A stretch of DNA of 38,500 nt from Mesostigma viride (taxonomy: Eukaryota; Streptophyta; Mesostigmatophyceae; Mesostigmatales; Mesostigmataceae), in the NCBI GenBank assembly GCA_009746045.1, contig RPFO01000050.1, forward strand, positions 2,181,868-2,220,367. The letters run 5' to 3'. Shown piece after piece: positions 25,601 through 35,400 of the stretch. Numbering within the stretch: position 1 is the stretch's first letter; each line of letters begins with the position of its first letter. Under the pieces are notes generated by a model. It saw nothing but the letters and a program-made list of their open reading frames with translations, was not told where the DNA came from and ran no database searches. The translations under genes were made by a program, and so were the position numbers.

Positions 25601-26444
25601 CCCATTCCTCCCCCTCCAGCTGCCCGCCACCCTCTACTACGCGACGGGCAGCCGCTTTGAGTGCACGGACGCGGCGCGCAACGTGTACAGCTTGCTGCAG
25701 AGCGACCGTCGCTCGAGCATGGCCATCGTCTCGAGCGAGCCTATCACGGACCACGCGAGCGACTGGATGCCCGTGCCGCCCAACTACGCGCTCGTCATGC
25801 AGATGTTCAAGGGGGACAAGGTCGACATCGTCATGTACCCGCTGGGTGCGTCGTGCTGTGGGGGGTGATGTGGTTACGTGTGCTCTTGTCTGCGTGTGCG
25901 TTTCTTTGGGTCTGCGCGCTAAGTCCGCTGCGTAAGTCCGCCGCTAAGTCCTCCCCATGTTCCTGTGGGTGCGTAGCTGTGCGTGAGTGATTGTGGGGGC
26001 ATGCTTGTGGGGGCATGCTCGTGGGTGGGCGCTTGTGGGTGGGCGCTTGTGGGGGCATGCTAGGGCCTGCATGCTTGCATCTTGGGATGTGAGGCAGGAG
26101 GTAGGTTACGAGATCCCAGGGGGGAAATGGCGGGGGGGGGGGGGGGGAAAGGAGGGGTGGTTTTATTCTCGGGGGGCAAATGAGGGCACATGGAGAAGCT
26201 GGGGGGCCAGATAGGATGGGGTGGCTACATTGTAGGGGGGGGGTTCCTCTGGGGATGGTGGCTGGGCAATTCGTGCTAGAATTTCCAACATCCGAGGATT
26301 GACCTTTCTGCACTTGGCCATTTCATCGCCCCTGGTTTCTCGCCCCTTTCTTCTCCATGCTCCTACAAGTGCCTTCCTGTACGTTCTTCTGGACACACAC
26401 ACACACACCACCCACATGCACACGCACACACACACACACACACA

Positions 26445-26483
<39 letters not shown>

Positions 26484-29400
26484 CATACACGCACATGCAC
26501 ACACGCGCACCCACCCACCCACCCGCATCCACTCACCCCCCCACCCCACCCCACCCACCCACCCCACACACCGGCCCGCCCGCCCGCCCCCCCCCCAACA
26601 CACACACACGCACAACCACAACCACAACCACACATGCGCAGGCCTCAAGGAGGAGAGCCGGCTGGAGGTGAGCCGTAGCCTCAAGGCCCTCGACACGTTC
26701 CACCCGGCGCTCTCCCGCGGGGCCGCCCGCCCCCTGATGGACACCAATGGCACTTGCAAGCCGGCTGCCGTCGGGGGCATCACCAAGGCCATCAAGGAGG
26801 CCAATGGGTGGGGCGGCGACCGCTGCTCCATCAACACGGGGGAATGCGGGGGCGGCACGATGGCCCCCGAGAAAGTTTCGGACCCGGCCCAGTTCGGCAT
26901 CTCCGCGTGCAATGGCAACGGTGGCCCCCGGCGGGCCTCGTATAGCTTCAGTAATGTCGCGGGCGAGTGTGCGCGCGGGAACGGGAACGCCAACGGGGGG
27001 TGGTGCGACTTATCGGTAGGGTCGCCCGTGGAGTCGGCCTGGCGGGGCCCTTTTGCTGCCCCCGCGATTAGTGGCCACGGGTACGCCCGGTCAATTACTT
27101 TCTCTCATCCTGGGGACAGCTCCGCCAGTAGTCGGCAAGGGTCGGCGTCCCCGCCCCGCCGCCAGACGCCCGAAGTATATTATGATTCGGATAGTGGGAG
27201 TGCGTGCAGTGTGTTGCATGCCGCGGCTGCGGTGGCGGTCGCGGTGGCCAACAAGGTGGCTAGTGCCCCAGCCCCAGTCAAGTGCAACATCCCCTTGGGC
27301 AATTCGTCCAGGGTCCCTGTCGCAGCGCCTTCAGAGACGACGGAGATGCCCACCATCTCAAGGTGAATTAGCAATCCAGGATGTTGAGGTGCTTAGCGTC
27401 TGTCACCTCCTGTTGGTGCACCGGCTTGGGTACAATGGTTAACGTTTTTTGCTTTTGCTCTTCACTAGAGTTGCCCAGCATCCAACCCATAGCAGAAAGT
27501 GTGTCCGCAACCATCATGTTTTTCCTGAGTTTTCTAGTATCTGTCTCCGGTTCTCCCGCTGGTATTCTCTTTTTTGTTCCTTTTTCAACAGTAACTTTCT
27601 GTGTGTGTGTGTTTTTGTTCCTGAGAAGGTTGGATGGTGAATCATATAACTTCATGCCAGTGGTTTGCCTTGCTTCTCAATTCTTGTTGCACAGTGTGTA
27701 TATTGTTGCTTTCTCCATTCCCATCAAGGGTTTGGTCTGCGACATGCGATCACTTCCTTATCATATTCATCTGCATGGGCACCTTGTATTCAACAGGGGC
27801 TGCTCATGAGCCTGTCCATGCTGCTATAACCCTTAACCACATTCTGCATCTCTAATTAACCTATAAATTTTGAAGGTTGTGTCCCTGGCGTATATAATCT
27901 GCATCCACTACTGTCATGACATCTATGCCGTACCTGTCCCGGCAGGTGCACCTCGGGCGTGAGCCTCGGGGGTGACCTCCCCTCGCCCAAGACCAACGGC
28001 CCCTGCCGGCCGGAGTCTTCGCTCCACCACCACACGCCCATCACGTGCGTGCCCAACCACTGCTTGACAGGGCAGGGGTCGGCCGTGCTGGCCATCACGG
28101 TGCTGGGCTGCCAGGCATTCACAGGTAAAAATGAAAAATGAGTTTGTGTGGTAATACGGCACGGTGCATATGGGAATGCTTTCGAGTTTCTCTCGTCGTG
28201 GGATAAAATAGGAATGTTTATTTTTCTTATATCATGTTGTGTTCTAATTCACAGGTAATGGGGTGCACTGTGGTAGCTGGTGCAGAATTTGGTTGGCAGG
28301 TGTTTCTTGGTGAGAATTCTGTTGGACAATCATGCTTTCTGACGGGCACGTAAAATGGGTGTAATGTATCAGGTCTCCTCTTTTGGTTGTCCCTATCTTA
28401 CCGTCTCAGTCATGCATCCTTGCCGTTTGGCCAGGTAAATGGGTGGCTAAGGCAGGTGAGCTCGTGAATGCAAACATTTCTTGCCTTTTCCTGCCACTTA
28501 TGCCATGACAAGGCATTTTTGTCACTTTTGTCGCTCTTGTCCCCTTTGGTCCCTTTTGTAAATGCTCAGTGTGCCGTGCATCGCGTGTGCCCCCCGAGGT
28601 GCAATTAAAATTCTTTGATAGTTTAGACTTTACTTCTGCCTCACGATGCCCCATCCCGCATCGTGCCTGGCGTTGCCCCACGCTTGGCGTCACCGTGGCC
28701 GCAGGCTCCCACGATGGCGTGCTGCGCGTGTTCTGCCTGAAGCAGTTTGCGTGCACACAGGAGATTGCGGCGCATGACCGCAGCATCTTCAGCCTGACCA
28801 CCAAGCTGGACCGCCTCTACTCATCCACCACGCGTGTGCTCAAGATTTGGGACATCACCACCTTCACCTGCCTGTCCACCATCATGTGAGCACTTGCTGT
28901 TTTTGGGGGGGAGGGGAGGGGGGGGGGTACTAAACCACGCTGCATAGTTATTTGCTTTGAACGCGGTTTCATTTTGCACAGGATGATGACTAGGTACGTT
29001 GTGGATGAACACATTGTGCTGGGCACCTTGTGGTGATTACCATGGAAGGTGGTTTTCAATCATCAAATGTCTTAAATATGTCCCTGTGGGATCCCTCCCT
29101 GATGGACGGCGTTGCCGACAGTAGAAAATTTCGTTTGGCGTCAGGTCTGTCTGCCAAACTCAACCTCTTGCCTCAAACTGCCTCTTCGCTTCTCTCTTCG
29201 TCCTCCCGTTGCCCCTGCCAGGTACTCGTCGGGGGACATCTACGGGCTCGCCCTCAAGGAGGACTTGGACGAATTTGCGCTCGCTGAGGAACAAATCGCG
29301 GCCGCGCTGGCATCGCCCATGCCCCTCGGTAGCCGCATGTCTTCCTCCAGCGATGTCTCGGGGGGGGGGTCCTGTCCGCAGGGGTGACCGCCCCCCCCGC

Positions 29401-32400
29401 GGTGGTACTTGTCACGTCCACGGTGACCCCCATCGTGCCGCCTGTGTCGGCCGCTGTCAAGTCCATCCAGGTGAGCGCACTGGCTGGCCTTTGGATATGG
29501 GGGCACTGGAGAAGTGGGGCATTGGGCAATGGGGGCAGGAGAGCAGGGGGGCAGGGGGGCATGGGGCCAGCGGGCCAAGGGGGAACTTGGGCTTCTGGTC
29601 ATCTGCGCATTTGGATGTCTTGGTTGCACAGGGTGGTTGACAAGCAGATATGCAGTTTGGTGGGTTGGCCAAGCTGAGGTGGTCACATTCCAGGATTCGG
29701 GTATCTAGGATTTGTGTCCCTCATCTCAGTTATGTGTTTCTCATTTCACACGTCTCGTTTGATACGTCTCATTTCTTGGTATCTCGCCCGCACGCTCCCA
29801 CACCGCCAACCACAAGCAGACGCAAAGACGTGCTTGATCATTTCCGCTCACTCATGTCTCATCTGATGTGTGTCGACATCTCGCCCGCGCCCTCCCCCTG
29901 GTTCCCTGCATGCCCCCACAGGAGAGCTCCCTGTCCACCCCCTGCTGTCCGGTCCTCCAGAACGGCTGCGACGCAGATGACGACCGCGCGGTGTGCGGCG
30001 TGCCCCTGGCCACGCTGCACGCGCTCCGCAACCTGGACAAGGGGGGGCACTGCGCACTCGTCTACGCCATGTCGATATGTGGGCGGTTTCTGTGCACGGG
30101 CGCGGGTGATGCCACCATCAAGGTGAGCGTCATTATCCCCGTCATTACCCATGTCATTATCCACATTACTATTTATGTGACTGTCCATATGAGTACGATG
30201 CCACCATCAATGATGATGTCACGACGTCATTATCCATGTAATTGTCCAGGTGAGTACGAGTGTCTAGGTGAGTGCCGCAGTTAATGTGAGTATGAGTTTC
30301 AACTTTCAAGTTGACTGCAAGCATTGAAGGGAACACCTGTGTCCTGTGTGCCATGCCCGTGCTGTTTGGGAAAGGTTGTTTTTTTATCGCAAATATTTCT
30401 TAACAGGAACTATGGGGAAATGGGAGTTTCGTGTGAGTGGTTGCCTTGCAAGAAGAGTAATTGCGTGCATGCTGCCTGTGGCAGATGGTTCCCTTGTAGC
30501 GAACCCACAATAGTACCATGCCTGATGTTGATTTACCTGCTTATTCTCCTCTATTTATGTTCACTTCTGGAAGTGCACTTCAAGACATACTAGTTTATAA
30601 CTAAATGTCAATTTGAGGTGGGCCAGCCAAGTCTCTCGTCCCTTTATCCCTCATTTCCCGTCCTTAAAAGCAGTCCTGCCCCAAATTTTCCACCACTACC
30701 ACCACCACCACCACCACCACCACCACCACCACCACCACCACCACCACCACCACCACCACCACCACCACCACCACCACCACCACCACCACCACCACCACCA
30801 CCACCACCACCACCACCACCACCGCAATTCATTTATCATCATCACCAACCCCTGCCCGCCCCTCATGCACGCACACACAAATGGAAAGAAACATACGAAA
30901 GACTTACCCCAGGTGTGGGACATGGAGATCCGCCTTTGCTCATACCTTCTGTCGACATGATACCTTATACCCCCCCTCCTCCCTCCTTACATTCACCCAT
31001 TCCTCCCACACACACACCCAGGTGTGGGACATGGAGGTCGGCACGTGCCGCGTGACGCTTCGTGGCCACAAGGGCAGCGTGCTCACGCTCGCCGACTTCA
31101 GCGCGGACGGGGACCACTTCTGCCTCTTTTCGGGCGCGCGAGACAACACCATCCGCGTGTGGGACATGTCCACCATGTCCTGCCGCACTGTGCTCGTCGG
31201 GCACCGCGACGACGTGCTGGGCCTCACCGTAGGGGTGCAGCACCTGGTGCGTTGGAGGGGGAAGGCACCTGGTGCCTGGGGAAATGGGGGTGAACCTATG
31301 TAGGGGGGGGGGGGGGGGGGGCAGGGGGAACAGCGGATGTTGCATGGGTGGGGGGCAGGCAGACTTGGAAGGGGGAGGAGGAGTGAGTCACCTGGTGCAT
31401 GGTGGTGGTGGCAGGAGGTACAGCATAAGCAACAGCCATGCCACTTGCGGAGAGCATATGCAGCATTTCTGGCCTTTTGTTAGCAATTTCTTCTCTGCAT
31501 CTCCTTGCTGTGTAGGATGCGGTTGTGGTGATAACAGCCTGTATTTGTTTTTCACGTATGGTGATGCACTTTCATTGTTGAGAATCATCATGACTCATCT
31601 GTGTGTAAGCTAGTCTTGCATCCTTATTTGTGGCCCAGCATCCAATGTTTACCTGGATCTCACAAGACATCAACCCAAGTAGCTGGATCCCGAATCTATG
31701 GGCTCTCCTTTGCTGCCCCCTCTTCCACTCCCCCTTTCCTCTGTTCCCGCTGACTAACCTCTTTGCTGCCACCCCACCCCACCCCATTTTCATCACCCCA
31801 TTTCCCTCTCCCCAATCTCCTCCCCCCATTTCCCTCCCCGCATTTCCCTCCCCCCATTTTCCCCAACCCTTTCTTCCCCCGCTTCCTCCCCCAGGTGCTC
31901 TACTCGGCGTCGGCAGACCGCACGATCCGCATGTGGGACATGGAGACGTACGAGTGCGTGCGCATCTTCAGCACCGATGAGTCCATGTTCCTGTGCATCG
32001 CCGCCACGCTCGACGGCGTGCTTTCCGGGTCGAGCGACGGGTCGCTGCGGCTCTGGAAGGTGGACGAGCTTGAGGTCAAGCGCCACCAGCGGCACAAGGA
32101 GAGCCGGCTCAAGGCGGGCGGGGGGAAGGGCACGTGCAGCCTGAGCGAGGCAGAGAAGCAGGTCAGGATATGAAGGGGGGAAGCAGGTGGTTAGACAACG
32201 GGGGTAAGCAGGTGGAGAGATGAAGGGGGGAAGCAAACAAGTTGGTAAGACAAGGGGGGGAAGCAAACAAGCGTGTTGGGGAAGGGGAGAAGCGAGGGGG
32301 CGGAAGGGGAAGAGGAGAGAAGGGATGAATGGTCGAGGGGGAGAGAAAGATTAAATGGGCGAGAGGGAGAGAAAGGTTAATTGGGCAAGGAGGAGGGCAA

Positions 32401-35400
32401 GTAGAAAAGGGGTCGGTGGATGAAGTGCTCAAGGAAGTGTGCGTGCCTCGGTTGGGAGCCTCGCAGCGCACAGTGATGTGCTTGTTGGCTCCATAGTTGA
32501 ATACGGGAGTTGGGGGCGAATTGAGGGACAAGCGACGGGATCAGTCAAGTGGACAAGAAAGGGGGGATCCGTCAAGTGGACAAGAAAGGGGGGATCGGTT
32601 GAGTGGACAAGAAAGGGGCAATCCGTGAAGTGGACAAGAAAGGGGGGATCGGTTGAGTGAGCAAGATAGGGGGGAGACAACAGAAAGAAGTGAACAAGCG
32701 AACAGAATCATTGCGGTATTCATCATTGCGGTATTCCCATCCATATCGATCAGTATCTTGCCGGTAGTATAAGGACTCCTTGCATATATGTTTTTCAATC
32801 GATTTCTGTTTGTTCATCGACTCGTGATACCATCACAATCTCGTGATACCATCACACTCTTCTCTTCACCAACACTGCCACCACCACCATGACAACCACG
32901 ATTACCAACCCAACCTCCCAACCCACACGCCTAACTTGTCCTTGTGCCAACCACCACCCTTTCCTTGCCGGGCCCACTCACCCCACCGTTCTTGTCGCCA
33001 CCCACCCTTCTTCCCACCGGTCTCACGTTTTCTGTAACCACCGCGATGTCTTGTCACCATCACCACCAGCAGCATCCACGCCCACCTCTACCCCCCTTGC
33101 TCCGCTCACCCCACCTTGGCCTGCCGCGAGCCTTTCTCACCACCACTAACAATAACAACTCCCCCCCCCCGATCGCCAGGCGCGTGTCATCACTCACAAT
33201 AGCAACAACGATTTCTCCTGCCCCCCCTCACGCGCACACACAATCGACAGGCGCGTGCCATCTCGGAGACGATGGAGGAGACGTTGAAGAAGTTTGTGTC
33301 CATCCAGAGCGTGTTTGTCGCGGGCGACCGCTTCTTTGAGAGCCAGTGCTGGATCGCCGCCAAGTTCGTGGTGCGGCTGCTGCAGGACATGGGCGCGGAC
33401 GTGTCCGTGCTGACGCCGGTCGAGGGGAGTAACCCGATCGTGCTGGGGTGCGTGTGCCCATGATAGGGATGTGTTGTTTGGTGACCCCATTATATATCAT
33501 TTATAGTGGTATTCGGCTGGCAATGGTTCGCTAGCCCGTGGAGGGGAAGTTAGGTTAAATAGTGCCGGAACCTTTTGCCCACTGAGGCAAATCGGTCCGT
33601 AACACTATTTTTCCCGGAATAACCACTTCCGAGCACCCAAGTTGATTCGGCCGAAATAACTTGGGTGCTCGGAAGTGGTTATTCCGGGAAAAATAGTGTG
33701 ACGGACCGATTTGCCTCAGTGGGCAAAAGGTTCCGGCACTATTTAACCTAACTGGGGAGCAAAACCCGAATGTGCTGGGGTGCATGGCACAATAGGAATT
33801 ATTGGAGGCTGAAAAGTAGCATATCCGTAACATTGTTTACTGGAAAATCTGCTAGTTCTATATGCTTTACAACTACCAGATTTTTAGCACGTGCGATGCT
33901 CTAGGTGGGATCTGAACGAGAATGATTTGTTTGATTACTGTTGTCTCTGGTTGTTATCTCTTCCCATGGCTGCAACGTTCGCAGTGTTTTGTGATTGGAC
34001 TGCCAATATATGCGCCCCTGGTCAGCATTGTACCTGACTATTTTTGCCAGTTCTCCGTGCCGACGTGTGCGCCCTGCCCTGCAGCTCGCTGGTCCAGGAC
34101 CCCAAGGCGCGCACGGTGTGCTTCTACGGTCACTATGACGTGTACCCGGTGGTGGAGGAGACGTGGAGCAAGGACCCCTACAACATGGTGGCGGAGGACG
34201 GCTTCCTGTTCGGGCGCGGCACGTCAGACTCCAAGGGGCCGCTGCTGTGCCAGACAGTGGCGGTGAAGGAATTACTCGCGCTCGGCAAGCTCAACGTGAA
34301 CGTGCGCTTCTTGTTTGACGGCATGCAGGTGCGTGTGGCAGCAGTTAGTGTGGCAGCCTTTAGGCACAACTGTGGCAGCAGTTGGTGTGGCGGCCATTGG
34401 TGTGGCAGCACTTTAGGGACAAGTGTGGCGGCAATTGGTGTGGCAGCACTTTAGGCACAAGTGTGGCGGCGATTTCGGCTTGCCTGGGATGGCACTTGGT
34501 TCCCACATCTGCTTCGGACGACATTTCTGTCCACCCTTTTCTCTGCCTTGGACGTAACTTACCTGTCTCAATGCTTATTGTTATCGCTTGGTTTCCTTTG
34601 TGTATGTGATGGCTCTTGTTTTATGTCTAGCTTTTTTTCTGTCTATTTGTGTGTGCACGCAGGCGGCAGCATTGGGGTTCATCAACAATGTGTCTGTGAT
34701 GGGCTCTTCACCTTTTGGTTTACCTTCACCTTTTCTAACGTCCTTATTTATCGTATTGTGATTGTGTGTGTTTGCGCCCATGTGTGTGTGTGTGTGTGCG
34801 TGTGTGTGCGTGCTTGTGTGCTTGTGTGTAAGTGTGTGCGTGCATGCTTTTTTATCCTACTGTGTGTGTGCTCGCTTGCGCAGGAGGCGGCGTCGGTGGG
34901 CTTCATCGATGCGGTGGAGTCGCGCCTGGACACGCTGAAGGACACGGATGTGATCGTGTCCACCAGCGGGCGCTGGCACGACGACGCGCGGCCGTGCCTC
35001 GTGTACGGCATGCGCGGCATGATGTGCATTCGCGTGACCGTGGAAGGTGAGCTGGCCGTAATATCACGTGCGTGGTGGAAATTGGTGTGCAAGGAAAACT
35101 TGGTTTGCAAGGGCGTAACTGAGTTGCAACCTTGGTAATATATTTCGCGATAACTCACTGATCATGGTTGTAATAACCTCTGTGTATTTTCCATGACATG
35201 TCCATCCCAGCCTCACCCCATCCGCCCTTCCCCCTCTCATGGGCTTGCAAGGACCTTTGTCAGTAACCTCCATTCCATAACAGCACTTGTAATGACCTAC
35301 TGATTTCTGTAAATAACCTATATGTTGTGCCCGTTCCCTGCGCTGGCAACAAGTTGGGTGCCAATTCCACGTGCCCACCAGGCGCGCGCAAGAACCTCGT

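Larger units (their letters stand above)
22684..27362 (+). other. DUG3-like amidotransferase portion and linker (exons 1-5)
   Basis: The start at 22684 is fixed by chemistry: Cys2 right after Met is the N-terminal nucleophile of class II amidotransferases. Visible motifs: NGDGFG (43-48), PAWNN, HVRA (97-100), HNGGVGNF (124-131, oxyanion-hole region), QSDSA (154-158), EPSLLNFCVSDG and SEPIT...DWMPVPPN near the end of the domain. These match yeast Dug3 and bacterial YafJ-type proteins. Exon 5 then gives about 240 residues rich in Ser, Gly and Ala (SASSRQGSASPP, poly Ala-Val), with no domain. The exon 5 frame would stop at TGA 27364-27366 if intron 5 were retained. Confidence 0.85.
27946..32161 (+). 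other. DUG2-like WD40 portion (exons 6-11)
   Basis: Six exons encode repeated WD units: LAITVLG...FTGSHDGVLRVF, IFSLTTKLDRLYSS...LKIWD, YAMSICGRFLCTGAGDATIK|VWD, GHKGSVLTLADFS...NTIRVWD, GHRDDVLGLTVG...LYSASADRTIRMWD and LSGSSDGSLRLW. The pattern is that of a beta-propeller, as in the N-terminal half of yeast Dug2. A 75-residue insertion (ALASPMPLGS...LSTPCCPVLQ) interrupts it around exons 8-9. It ends with a basic helix (KRHQRHKESRLK) leading into the M20 domain. Exon 8 needs either a 53-nt intron (29329-29381) or correction of the G run at 29360-29369. Confidence 0.8.

Noticed and set aside
26299-26640. Upstream extension of the exon 5 frame as coding
   Set aside because: It runs through (CA)n, (AAT)n and C-rich repeats; the acceptor at 26640-26641 joins exon 4 in phase.
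27959-28141. Separate start of a DUG2 gene at a GTG or nearby ATG
   Set aside because: No in-frame ATG occurs in exon 6 or before the end of exon 7, and an in-frame TGA lies just upstream of exon 6. The splice from exon 5 fits exactly.
30613-30960. Poly-His, poly-Pro and Gly/Trp ORFs
   Set aside because: Reading frames of the (CAC)n microsatellite in intron 9.
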